NCBI RefSeq assembly: GCF_000003815.2
Contig: NC_049995.1
Coordinates: 14,164,262-14,228,261, forward strand
Length of the DNA: 64,000 nucleotides
Direction of reading: 5' to 3'
Source of the DNA: Branchiostoma floridae
Taxonomy: Eukaryota; Chordata; Leptocardii; Amphioxiformes; Branchiostomatidae
Shown: piece by piece, positions 45,176-56,560 of the stretch
Numbering within the stretch: the stretch's first letter is position 1
How the letters are laid out: each line of letters starts with the position of its first letter
Translations under genes and position numbers: made by a program
Notes under the pieces: model-generated
Told to the model about the DNA's origin: nothing
What the model saw: only the letters and a program-made list of their open reading frames with translations
The model's database searches: none

Positions 45176-45542
45176 CATTCTCCTACGCAGAGGAACCACA
45201 GTCGTGTCAAAACTTACTGTGTTTACCTCTGCTACCTTGTGCATTCAGACCAGTTAGGGACCGCCCTACTTATAAATATTAATGAGCTTGCCCTTATATG
45301 GGCAGTCAGCCGTTGGGGATCGGGTGTAGGAGGATGGAGCCATGTAATACGTAACATGATTGGCTGATAGCTTCCCAGCGGCCTTTGCGAGACAGCTTGC
45401 GACAACAACAAGCCCAAGAAAGGCCTATTCTCTGATTGGTTGACAGCTTGTTTGTGGCGACAATCATAATAACCACTGATAGGGCATGAGATAGCAGGGC
45501 CCCATAGGCTAATGCCGTTGGGGACCGGGCGTTAGGAGGATG
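45176..45542. mobile_element. hAT-like MITE, CATTCTCCTACGC ends, copy 2
   Basis: Same ends and length as 36166-36532. Flanks tgtttcag (45168-45175) and tgtatcag (45543-45550) differ at one base. The paralogous site in unit 1 (tgttacag at 38981-38988) is empty, which proves insertion after the duplication. Confidence 0.9.
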
Positions 45543-45582
45543 TGTATCAGTAATTGTTTATTATCCCCACGAAAAGTGAATA

Positions 45583-45790
45583 CTGTAAATGCATTTAAGT
45601 TCGCGGGGATTTAATTTGGCGGTAGCGGGGAAAAGGACTTTTCGCGGTGGTTTTAATTTCGCGGTAGCACCATGCACTGTAGTATCTTAATGCCCGGGAA
45701 AAATGTTCGCGGTGGTTTTAAATTCGCAGTAAAATGGCCAACGCCAAAACCGCGAACATAAATCCACCGCGAACATTTCTACATTTACAG
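45583..45790. mobile_element. TA-flanked MITE (CTGTAAATG ends)
   Basis: Begins ctgtaaatgcatttaagttc and ends acatttctacatttacag, flanked by TA on both sides. Interior copies of ttcgcggtgg occur in both orientations. Same family as 9949-10132; found only in unit 2. Confidence 0.8.
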
Positions 45791-45990
45791 TATACCGTTG
45801 TTGTCGTTGTTGTCAACAATGCTTTAGCTTACCATAATTTATTCATTACTTAGCTTACTTGAGCAAGGATGGTTTATCTTTAACTTTATTTAGATGTACA
45901 TATGCCTACTGATAGGAAAATAAGGTTTCTTTAAGCCAACCTAATAGGTATTTATTTACAAGGACGACGTTTCGGTATCACATCGTTAAA

Positions 45991-46300
45991 GGTTGGGTCA
46001 CACCTGCGTACATATTTAAGTCCGTATGAGGCGTGCATGGGAGTATCATGTGCCTCCACCAGGTCCCACAGGTCGTTGGAAAAATAATAGAAATTGGACA
46101 AACGTAAACAGGCAACAAGTCAAACAAATTAGCTGGGTCGCTAACCATACTTCTCGGTCAGCCAACTCGTCTGGCATGTTATGTATCTATATTTGTCCAA
46201 TTTGTACTATTTTCCCCGTGACCTGTGGATCCTGGTAGAGACTAAGAGCTTCATACGCACCTAAAACGGACTTGAATATATACGCATGTGTGATCCCACC
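45991..46300. mobile_element. MITE with ~50-bp inverted ends
   Basis: Left ggttgggtcacacctgcgta and right tacgcatgtgtgatcccacc are inverted repeats, extending inward through aagtccgta / acggactt. ttaaa flanks both sides (45986-45990, 46301-46305). The class is open: a TTAA or TAA duplication is possible. Confidence 0.7.
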
Positions 46301-47910
46301 TTAAAGGGGCATTCCACTCCACACGGGAGTGTTATTTTCCGATAGATATCAATTTTAGGAAGTGATAACTGCATACTACTTCACATTATACGATAAAGTA
46401 CCCAGTTGCTCCACATGCCTCAAAAGCATTCAATGTTCTACTAAACTCCCCAAATACCCTCTAGTTGAATTAATCCTATGGCTGAATACAATGCAAAACT
46501 TTTAGGTAAGGTTACAAAGCTAATTTCCGGTTCGCTAAGAAATCTCGTCTTGTTCTTGTATTCTTTGCTATCTCATGAGCAATTTGCCTTCTCGGTGTGC
46601 TTAGCGTACCTCATTTATTTCGAAAATATGTACGATAAACAAAGTGTCTATGCGTGTAGGAAATGCATGGGTAGGGTCTACATGGGTTTAGTGAGTGTCA
46701 TTGTTGTTTTATAAAACACACATCACGTGATTCATCCCAAGGTGAATTCCACAAAATTCGGCTGATTATGTATTCATTGACACATTATCTATTGGAAACA
46801 AATACTCCCTTCTAGAATGGACTCTATCCGTCCTCTCCTCAAGCCGATACGTATACCTGGAAATGGTTTAAACCGTTCTGGTATTGGTCATGCTTGTGCA
46901 CTGACGTCACTGACCATTTTAATGGTGTTAATGTTACCATTTCATACAGGACTCTTCTTCAGTGTCAATGTTCCCATTATATAAGATCCATACAAGACTG
47001 GTATTCAGTGTTGATGTTACCATCGTAAGTTCCATACAAAACATACAATTAAACAAGCCAGACCGTTGCATTTTGGCAATTGCCTTGAATCTAACGTGTC
47101 AACAAAATGAAGCGTTACGTACCGTTGAATCTATTCCAATACCGAGAAACTCAGCAAGGCTTCCACTGTGACGAAACGGACCTGCGAACCTGCTACAAAC
47201 TAAGACACACAAATCTGCATGCTTAGATAATAAGCTTCGGTCCTAATTGTCTGCAGGCGTGGCACGCAACCAGGAATTCGAACTGTTCGAACGACCAATA
47301 CAGGTCAGCTCTTCGGCACCAGGGCCGACTTACTCCCGAGGAAATTTTTCCTCCTCTCCCTGGAATGCTCAAGATATGGAATTGAATCCTGGCAAAGAAA
47401 ATCAAGGTGGTGTAAGTTTCTTAGGCGGGCAAGGAAACTTACAGTCGGCAGACTGGGAGAGACTGGTGATTCATCATGTCTTTTCTCGTGACATATATCG
47501 TGTCATCCTCCCACACACGTATACAGACATGCGTAAACAAATCAGAGGAGAGAACGACGCACAATAAAATTAATACGCCCACTTCATGAGCTTGAAGACT
47601 ACCAGAAACGTAATGCAGCTATATTGTATGATGTAGAGTCAACTCCTTAAGCTAAGGCGGCATCCTTCGCAATGCAGTCAACCCCTAGTAAGACATCTGG
47701 AGCTGCATAGTTCCCGTTTAGATAATTTTTTAGCCTGTCATCCAAATACTAGTATGCATTTTTTGAAACCTCCAGGTGCGTTATCAGCAACGAAATAAGC
47801 ACCCCTGCAACATAGTTTTTTTTTCCTATTTTGCTTTTAGACAGACGAGGACAATGTGGTACTGCACTCAAGTTTTGTAACTTATATTAACAGTGCCACA
47901 TATACACGGT

Positions 47911-48134
47911 ACAGACAGAAGGTACCCATTTTTACACCTGGGTGAAGTGAGGAAGATCGTGTAAAGTGCCTTTCCCAAGACAGAAGGTACCCATTTTTAC
48001 ACCTGGGTGAAGTGAGGAAGGTCGTGTAAAGTGCCTTTCCCAAGGGCACAACGTCGGGGCGGGGCACGGTGGGGATCGAACTCAGGACCTCTAGGTTCCG
48101 AGCCGAACGCTCTACCCGTTACGCCAAGCCCGAC
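47911..48134 (-). mobile_element. tRNA-derived SINE with internal duplication
   Basis: On the minus strand it starts gtcgggcttggcgtaacggg (A-box-like tggcgtaacgggtag), has a B box gagttcgatcccc (48071-48083), then a body with ttgggaaaggcactttaca and cccaggtgtaaaaatgggta. The body end is present twice in tandem with a 65-bp period (47916 and 47981). Confidence 0.85.
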
Positions 48135-50147
48135 ACAACATAGCTTTGATCAGCGCGCCGAGGAATATTATACATGTAGTTCTGGAGTGAGCTCATCTTG
48201 TGTGACCTTTCATAGATCGATTAGTCTACGAGAATCACTCTTCTTTCTCATTTGTAGTGACGTGTGTTGGAGAAGATGATATTACAAGACAACAAAATAC
48301 ACAAAACGTAAGAAAATTCGCTCTTTATCTCTGAAATTCGTCGAGTCATCTACGAACCCCGCAGTGCCCAAGTACAGTGAGATACCACCTTAACAGTCGG
48401 CGGCCTAGTGGTTAATCTAATCATGTCTTGGATTGTTATGTAATCCTCCCACACACAGGTAGAGACACGTGAAAACAAATCAAAAAAGAGAATGGCGCAC
48501 ACTAAAGTTGATATGCCCACTGCATGATCTTGAACATTACCAAATATGTAATATTACTGGATAAAGTAGAGTTAACTCATTCCTTAAGCTAAGCGACATC
48601 TTTCCTGCTGGTCTCTACCAGACTCCCGCCTGGTCGAATTGGCAACTTTTGGCCAAGTTAGGAATAAAAGCCTGGTAGGAGTTAATCTCGCAGCTCGGCC
48701 AACTAACTCCTCTGGCGTGTTTTTAGCCAATTTCTACTATATTTCAGCGATCTATGGAACCTGATAGAGGCTACTTTCCTGACGCAGTTGTCCGCCTGAC
48801 TTAGTAAAACATCTGGGGCCGCATAGTTCCCGTTTGGAACTTTTTTCAGTGCATCCAAATATGTTTTTATATAATAGAAGTTTATTTGCAAGTTCGTGCC
48901 CGAGGGCTAATTGCAAGTACATGGTATACACATAGTGACAATGGACAGTCATAAACAATATTTTAATCTAATACTAGTGTTGGCTATTTCTAAACAGGTT
49001 GGTTTTGACTTCTTTTTTGGAAGCAGAGGGAGACGAAAAGCCACACATTTTCTAAAATTTGTGGGTTCTGCGAATTCAAGAGAAAAGTGGCTTTCTGTTC
49101 GTCTGTCAATGTGGGGAAGTAGTGTGTGACTTTATAATCTATAGATGCGTTATCAGCAACGAAATAAACACCCCTGTAACATAGCTATAGACTTGATCAA
49201 CGCGCCGAGGAAGATTACAGTACTGGAGTGAGCTCATCTTGTGCGACCTTTCCTAGATCGATTAGTCTACGAGAGAGAATCACTCTTCTTTCTCATTTGT
49301 AGTGACGTGTGTGTGTGTGTGTGGGGGGGGGGGGGAGATGATATTACAAGACAGTGTATGATATGATGAGACTCGCTACAGGTATTTCACCGCACTTGCG
49401 CCAAGCGTGCGTCACTGCTGGGTTCGTTAACTGCGTCACTGTTTTGTAATTTCCTCCGACTCTTTTATAGTTTACATATTGCGTAATACGTAAAAGTACG
49501 GTAAGTAACTACTTAAATACTTTACGGTTTGTAAAAAAATGATCGTCCGGGTTCTATAGAATCACACATGTACTAAATTTAGTATTGACAAGTTACCTTA
49601 CCATGGTAAGCATTTTTGTCATAATTTGAATTAAGCCATTAATACTTATTAGCACATTAGTATGTGTTGTGTGTGTACAGGGGGTGTTAGATCTCGAAAA
49701 AGTATATACAAAAGTAAACCCGAAAGCAACTTTATTCAAGGAGTAATTATAGAGAAAAAAATTACATATAACATTTATAGATATAGGTCTATCACCCTCT
49801 CACTAAAACGACCTACAAACAAGCTTGAAATACTAGAGTATACCTGGAGGTCAAGGGGCGTTCCATTGTAAGACATGGTTGAGCCACTAAAACACGTTTA
49901 TCTGCATTTTAACCCCAACTGCAAAGTTTTTTTTCAACCTCCTTGGTTTTGCGTTAAACAATTGAGAGGTCATCTCCGGCATTTTAGCGAACAAGAGACC
50001 CGTGGAGCCTGGTAGAGGCTATTTTAGGACAGGCAGGAGTATTTTTTACAGTTTTACTGCTTTTCCATGTCTAACGTCTACGTCTTAAGTCAACAAGGAC
50101 AACAAATACTAGTAATACGAAACGCAAAGGCTTGTAACAGTGTCATC

Positions 50148-50153
50148 TTTATT
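50148..50153 (-). terminator. Poly(A) signal of ZNF gene D
   Basis: AATAAA on the minus strand inside the family block ttactgttggttatgaataa, about 600 bases past the stop. Confidence 0.65.
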
Positions 50154-50748
50154 CATAACCAACAGTAAATTTACAGAGAAGAGGTGCTAAATATAACATG
50201 TAGAAAAAAAGTGTTAACGTTACATTGGTCTCATTCTAGGATCCTCATGAGTCATGAAAAACAACCGGTCAGTTTGTCTACATAAACAGATTACAATACA
50301 ATTATATGGCTATCGAACACGATCATCTAAGTCACAAATCACTAGACTACCGAAGCACTGAACAAATGCTCAGGCAAAACACTTTTTGTACAGAATGCAA
50401 CACAACTGGAAAAAATTATGGTTCAAAACTGATAAGTTATTACATATCTTTCACATTGTATATGGACCTCACGTGGACCGAAGAATTCAGTGTGCAACAA
50501 GTAAATTTTGTATATGTTGTGGTCTTGTGTGTTATGTAGTTATGTATATTAAAAACAATGCCCTGCCATGATGATGATGACGAGATTGAAAAGGACTACA
50601 TGAAGAATAGCTACAATGTTTACTTGTGTTGTTTTAAAAGCTTAGACATGAATAAACTCAAACTCTCGCTTGTATGAAGTCTGTGATGTCTTACATAAGC
50701 TAGATCTATCAGCTGTTGTGTATCCGTGCTCTCCACAAACATGTAGGC

Positions 50749-51915
50749 CTAGGGTTTTTCAACAATGTGTTTTTTCTTATGTTGGGCAAGACTTGACCGG
50801 ACAGCGGTCCTGTACCCACACTCCCCACACATGTAGGGTTTCTCACCGGTGTGTTTTGCCATGATGTGTGTGTCTAAAGTGCCTTTCTGTGCGGCAGAAT
50901 AGTCACACAGGTCACATTTGTGAGCTTTCTCGCCGGTGTGATTTTTCATATGTCGGGCGAGGGCGTTTCTGTGAGCTGTCCTGTACCCGCACTCCTCACA
51001 CATGTAGGGCTTCTCACCGGTATGCTTTACCATCATGTGGTTGTCTAGATAAGACTTCCGTGCAGCAGAATAGTCACAAAGGTCACATTTGTGAGGTTTA
51101 TGACCAGTGTGTTTTCTCCTATGTGTGTGTAGACTAGAAAGATCAGCCATCTTGTACCCGCACTCCTCACACATGTACGGTTTTTCATCTGTATGTCTTG
51201 CCCGGATGTGTCGTTCTAAACCCTCTTTTCGTTTAGCAGAATAGTCACACTGATCACACTTAAAAACCCTTGACTGTGCTCTAATGTGACTGACCATATG
51301 AGACTTAGAAGTTGTTCTGAAATCGCACACTTTACACGTGTAGGGATTCTCACCAGTTGTATGATTTGCCAATATGTGCCGGGCTAAGATGTGTAGATTT
51401 GTCACCGAATAGTCACACAGGTCACAGTTGTGATCTATCTCACCGGTGTGTTTTTTCTTATGTCTGGACAACCCTGATCGGTAAGCTGATCTGTATCCAC
51501 ACTCCTTACACATGAAGGGTTTCTCATTCTCATCAAAGTGTTTAGTCTTGACGCGTTGGTCTAAAATATCTTTCTGTTCAATAGAGACTTCCTCAGGCTG
51601 GGTACGGTTTTCCCCACACCTTTCCTCGCTTAGAACATCTTGTTGCCGTCCCGTGTCTGCTGACTGGTCCTCACCGTTGTTAGTCATGCTTCCAGTATGA
51701 CGTGTTGCTATGTTTAAGTCGCACGTTTCCTGGCCCTGACTGTGCATTTTCTGGAATAGTTCATCTTCTTTTCCATTCTTCTGCCACCCTGTGTCTTCTA
51801 GTTCTACCTCATTGTCTTCAATGTGCATCTCGTTCGCAGTTTGTTCCTTAGGAAGCTTTTCACTGGGGGGTCCACATGCACGGGCAGACTCCTGTGAGAA
51901 TTTGCTCTTGTGCAT
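50749..51915 (-). CDS. ZNF gene D: intact C2H2 zinc-finger protein
   Basis: 388 codons, the only uninterrupted finger gene of the cluster. The N-terminus has the acidic module shared with gene B (ELEDTGWQKNGKEDELFQKM) and one copy of the TQPEE/TGRQQDVLSEERCG module. A half finger (KDILDQRVKTKHFDENEKP) precedes nine fingers starting at Cys136. The third lacks its last His (SHIRAQS), so it may not fold. The last pair, CDLCDYSAAQKGTLDTH and [17 protein letters not shown], is almost identical to those of A and E. A probable non-coding exon 1 ends at 52613. Expected role: nuclear DNA binding; targets unknown. Confidence 0.88.
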   Translation of the reverse strand: MHKSKFSQESARACGPPSEKLPKEQTANEMHIEDNEVELEDTGWQKNGKEDELFQKMHSQGQETCDLNIATRHTGSMTNNGEDQSADTGRQQDVLSEERCGENRTQPEEVSIEQKDILDQRVKTKHFDENEKPFMCKECGYRSAYRSGLSRHKKKHTGEIDHNCDLCDYSVTNLHILARHILANHTTGENPYTCKVCDFRTTSKSHMVSHIRAQSRVFKCDQCDYSAKRKEGLERHIRARHTDEKPYMCEECGYKMADLSSLHTHRRKHTGHKPHKCDLCDYSAARKSYLDNHMMVKHTGEKPYMCEECGYRTAHRNALARHMKNHTGEKAHKCDLCDYSAAQKGTLDTHIMAKHTGEKPYMCGECGYRTAVRSSLAQHKKKHIVEKP

Positions 51916-52579
51916 TTTACGCCAACATAGATAAAGTTCTCCAAACGTTAACAGTGATTTATGTCAAATTGTTGGCAAATTTCTCAACAAGATGCTGCTG
52001 AAAACGGCACGATGTTAACATTTGGGGATAAGCTGAGGCAAGTCTGAGAGTGCGGACATGCTCATGCGCTCCCATCCATTAACAGTGGAGTATAGTCGGT
52101 GGCGGGTAACCAAATTCTCACAGGGTCTATGGAGTGAGTTTTGCCGTGACATGTTGACCAGTCCGTCCCTAAAACAGAAGTAAAGCATTAGAAATATAAT
52201 TAGGAAGTGTAGAAGCTATGTGGTAGTCTCCAAGCAGACATGTCAACTAGTTGAAGAGAAGTAATGAAATCTGGCGAAATAACGTTAAATTTCCATGGGA
52301 TTTCGGTCACTGTCTTTTTGGAGTCTATCCGCCGGCCGGTCAGTTTACTCCTAGTCCTAGGACAATTAACTACTATATTACTAGGCTTTTATTCCTAACT
52401 TGTCCAAAGTCCCCTATTGCTATTTGGCAAGAAGGGAGTCTGATACAAGCTAGGAATCCACACTTGGCAACTTTCGTGAACAGCACACGCATAATAAATA
52501 ATTAGTTACAGCGCCCCCTCCCCATCAATGCCGATCTCACATGCACTTCTATTTCTGATTTGCCGCTGAGAAGCATCAA

Positions 52580-52810
52580 CCAGGTAGCGTCAATGATAAC
52601 GGAGGGTCTTACCAGTAGGTTTATGGCGAGTAGCGATCTCCGCGACGTCTGGAATTGTGCAAAAAATGCGAGAGGAGACAATGAGCTTTCTCTTCACAGA
52701 GGTCAACCGAAATGGCGGACAGCCAAGCTAAAAGGTCAGAGCAAAGGTGAGAGGTCACCAACCTGATACTCAGTTCAATATGGGTCAAAACAAAGTTCGC
52801 CACATAACGC
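52580..52810 (-). promoter_or_regulatory. 5' region and exon 1 of ZNF gene D
   Basis: On the minus strand: CCGCCATTTCGG (core 52710-52717 on plus as aaatggcg), then gatcgctactcgccataaa, donor CTACTG/gtaagac at 52613/52612, and ggttgatgctt. The same order is in the gene B 5' region, and gcgaactttgttttgaccca-type sequence further up has a relative in gene E. Region 51916-52560 between is otherwise without a gene; a half MITE (gtctccaagcagac) lies near 52232. Confidence 0.5.
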
Positions 52811-53245
52811 TTTGCCTTTGTTGGTATGGGCTTGGCAAAGGTGTGATGTACGGGAGACACCACTTTTGAATAAATTCTCTCTCTCTCTCTTTTCATCACA
52901 CGTGATGACTGAATAAAAGCGGCAAACTCTTGGGTTTCTAACTTTCGAGGTTTTTAATAGTGGAAGTAGTGGCTTCTGACTTTATTAAAGCTAGTTACCT
53001 CATTTAAGTTCTCCGTAATAAAAAAAAAGATTGGTCTGTGCTCTAAAGACCCTCTAAATGTAGCGTTCAACGTTGTTTATGAATTTTATGGACGATATAA
53101 TTATTCGAAATTGGTGTAAAAACAACATCTAGTCATCATTTGTGTTTAGCCTTCCAGAGAGCAAATGAGATTTTACTGCTTTAAAAAAATATTTGCGTAA
53201 GACGTTAGTATGGAAAACGAGTAGTAAACATAAAACCATGTGATC

Positions 53246-53251
53246 TTTATT
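53246..53251 (-). terminator. Poly(A) signal of ZNF gene E
   Basis: AATAAA on the minus strand in ttactgttggttttgaataa, the block shared with genes A and D. Confidence 0.65.
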
Positions 53252-53632
53252 CAAAACCAACAGTAAATCCATAGGGAATCGCCATTAAATATCACATAAA
53301 GAAAAAAGTATTACGTCTGACAAAATACATGTATCTCCCCATTCGACCAAGTAGCCGTAATCATGTCGATTCAAACACAGCAGCAGATTATCACATTGCT
53401 TGACCTATTACCTGTAAATTATCCGACATTCTCTCAAATCAAGAGTTACCAATACATGTATACTAGTAGAGACTAGTGCCGCCACATATGCTTAGTTACT
53501 TCCATGTGAAATAGTCCCATTAGTAGTGCTCACTGACAGTACTATGTATTCTGAAATGTTGGTTCAGCAACTTCAGGTCAGACCTGTCAGCTGTCATGTA
53601 TCTGCCATATTCACACAGATATAGGTTTATGC

Positions 53633-56376
53633 CTAGGGTTTTTCATCAGCGTGTTTTTTCTTATGTTGGGCTAAACTTGATCTAACAGCAGTCCTGTATC
53701 CGCAATCCCCACACATGTACGGTTTCTCACCGGTGTGTTTTGCCATGATGTGTGTGTCTAAAGTGCCTTTCTGTGCGGCAGAATAGTCACATAGGTCACA
53801 TTTGTGAGCTTTCTCGCCAGTGTGTTTTTTCATATGTCGTGTTAGGGCTGATTTGGCAACTGTCCTGTATCCGCACTCCTCACACATGTAAGGTTTCTCA
53901 CCGGTGTGTTTCAACCTCACATGTTGGTCTAATTTGTCTTTCCGTGCAGCAGAATAGTCACACTGGTCACATTTGTAAGGTTTCTCACCTGTGTGTTTCC
54001 TCCTATGTGTGATCAGGGTAGCCCTAACAGCAGTCCTGAATCCGCAGTCCTCACACATGTAGGGTTTTTCACCTGTATGATTTGTCCTAACATGTAGGTC
54101 TAAAGTATCTTTCCGTGCAGCAGAATAGTCACACTGGTCACATTTGTATGTCAAAATTCTTGAATGTCTCTTGATGTGACGGGATAAGTAAAACTTGACG
54201 GCCGTTCTATAACCGCACTCCTCACAAACGTAGGGTTTCTCACTGTTGTGTTTTGTCACGACGTGGTTGTGTAAAAGGCGTTTGTGTGCAGCAGAATAGT
54301 CGCACTGGTCACATTTGTAGGGTTTCGCGCCTCTGTGTGATTCAATATGCTAAGTCAGCCTTTACTGCCATTCTATGTCCGCATTCCTCACATATGTAAG
54401 GTTTTTCACACGAATGTTTTCTCATAATGTGGTGATCTAAGTTGCGTTTTTGTGCTGCAGAATAGTCGCACTGGTCACATTTATAGGGTTTCTCACCTGT
54501 ATGTTTTTTCATGTGCTGGAGTAGTTGACACTTGATTGCCGTCCTGTACCCACAGTCCTCACACATATAGGGTTTCTCATCTGTGTGTTTTGTCATGATG
54601 TGTTTGTCTAGTTGGGCTTTCTGCACAGCAGAATAATCACACTGGTCACATTTGTGGGGTTTCTCATCTGTGTGAGTTCTCATATGCTGGGATAAGTCAG
54701 ACTTTACAGCCGTCCTGTATTCACACTGTCCGCAAAGGTAGGGCTTCTTACCGGAGTGTTTCCTCATGGCGTGCTTGTCTAATAGAGATTTTTGTGCAGC
54801 AGAATAGTCACAATGTTCACATTTGTACGGTTTCTCACCTGTGTGTGTTTTCATGTGCCTTAATAGTTGATACTTAAGAGCAGCCCTGTATCCACAGTCC
54901 TCACACATGAAGGGTTTCTCATCGGTGTGTTTTGTCATCATGTGTTTGTCTAGTTGGGCTTTCTGTGCAGCAGAATAGTCACACTGGTCACATTTGTGGG
55001 GTTTCTCACCTGTGTGTGTTGTTAAATGCCGGGATAAGTCAGACTTGACAGATGTCCTGTATTCACACTTCCCACACATGTAGGGCTTTTTACCGGAGTG
55101 TTTTCTCATGATGTGTTGGTTTAAATGGCCTTTCTGTGCAGTAGAGTAGTCGCACTGCTCACATTGGTGGAGTTTCTCACCTGTGTGTGTTCTCTGGTGT
55201 AGGTTTGACTTTGAGATAGCATTATGAGCCAATGTACACCCGTGCTCGTCAGCCTTATCACTATGTTCTCTCATGTGACTGCCCTCTTGCAGTGCATGGC
55301 TCTGTGGCAAGACTTCTGTCTTATTAATGTTAGACCCAGTGAAGGTTACATTGAACGGTTTGTCATTTACAATGTCCTTTTCGTCGTCCTGCTGCCATCC
55401 TGAGTCTATTGTCTGCTCCCCCATGTTGTCCATTTCCATCTGTTCTGTACGGACCTGTACATGTAGATGTGATGAGACTCCCTCCTCAGGCTGGGTACAG
55501 TTTACCCCGCACGCTGCCTCACTTAGAACGTCCTGCTGCCGTCCTGCGTCTGTTGTCTGCTCCCCACTGTTGTCCGTTTCCATCTGTCCTGTTCTTCCCT
55601 GTAAAAAAAGTATGAAAGAGTTTGAATGCCATACTCTAGTATACCTCCGGCAAATATTTTGGGTTCTTTTGTAAATTTGTTTTCATGTTTCCCATTTAGA
55701 GTGTTCTATGTAGCAGAATCTGTCATTTTGATGCCCCCTCTACTCAAATTACATACCCTTTCAATGAAAGACCTTATCTTTTACGAGTGTTGACTTCTAA
55801 TTTTTTTACATGCAAATGAGGTGTACATTAAACTTACTAGTAAATTATTGACTATAACGTTAATGTTGTTGTTGTTGTTGTCCTCGTTTAACGTCTATTA
55901 TTTCGCTAGACATGGTCTCTTGGTGCTGAGTAACACATGGTTCGCTTTTGAGTCTCTCTTGGTATTTAACTCTTGGTTCCTTGTGCTTGAGAGTTGCTGG
56001 AGCAGTTTCTAGGAGAGTACGTTGAAAATGTTCATCAACGTACATTACAAGCATGCAGAAAATTAAAAAGCAGACAAGCTCTTGGCGTATCTTATTAACT
56101 GGATGTCTAGCCTTCATCGACATACCATAAACATTAATTCCCCCAAAAAATTTATCACGACCCATTCCATAATTTCTTGAGTTTTGCTGGCTTCGGTTGT
56201 GTGAAGAGTTATTTTTTATCATGCTTTGTTCCAAACGCTTCGCCCCCTCCCCAACATGAAGTGACATAATAATTTGTCCTGTCATCCTAATATACGCCCA
56301 TAATTCTAATTCATCGCAATTAAAATATGATCCTGTGAATATCAACAGTGCACAAATATCTCACCTTCTGGTTCAT
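53633..56376 (-). CDS. ZNF gene E: C2H2 zinc-finger gene with one frameshift
   Basis: Exon 1 encodes MNQK (56376-56365), donor gtgaga. Exon 2 starts at 55598 after TTTTTTTACAG and reads GRTGQMETDNSGEQTT in frame. Two copies of the CTQPEEGVSS/GEQTTDAG module follow, then one decayed and nine good fingers. In the tenth, after MAVKADLA, about 5 bp are missing and the frame stops at 54342. Beyond, in the shifted frame, HIESHRGAKPYKC and eight more fingers run to 53633, ending in the family's standard last pair. If both parts are read, fingers total about 18. It is a decaying gene, a null allele or an assembly error. Fingers alternate H-x4-H and H-x3-H almost strictly. Confidence 0.77.
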
Positions 56377-56560
56377 GAAGCGTCTACTGTGAAAAGATCA
56401 TTTACGCCTGCATAATTGCGTCAGTTTTGAGGTAATTTTACGAAGAGCAGGTTAGGAAGAAGAAAAAAATGGCTGACAAACAATAGGGGAGGTCAAAGGT
56501 TATAGTTGAGAAACCTGATACACTGATTAAAAAGTTCGTAGTACAGTTCACCGCTGAACG
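56377..56560 (-). promoter_or_regulatory. 5' region of ZNF gene E
   Basis: On the minus strand: aagcgttcagcggtgaactg, gtatcaggtttctcaa, tgtcagccattttttt (core at 56467-56473), then the exon with ATG at 56376. This order matches the gene A 5' region (22999-23399). The GCCATTT motif fits a YY1-type site. Confidence 0.5.

Larger units (their letters stand above)
42050..49500. repeat. Segmental duplication, unit 2
   Basis: Paralogous to 35700-42020 in the same order and orientation. It carries extra insertions absent from unit 1 (MITEs at 45176, 45583 and 45991; SINE at 47911) and an inner ~1 kb duplication (47440-48290 against 48395-49450). Apart from the LRR gene no coding sequence is seen. 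Confidence 0.75.

Noticed and set aside
47247-47567. 106-codon open frame
   Set aside because: The paralogous region in unit 1 does not keep the frame; likely chance.
48606-48775. Possible MITE with ctctaccaga / tgatagaggc ends
   Set aside because: Related pieces occur near 46220 and 50000, but borders and target duplication could not be fixed.
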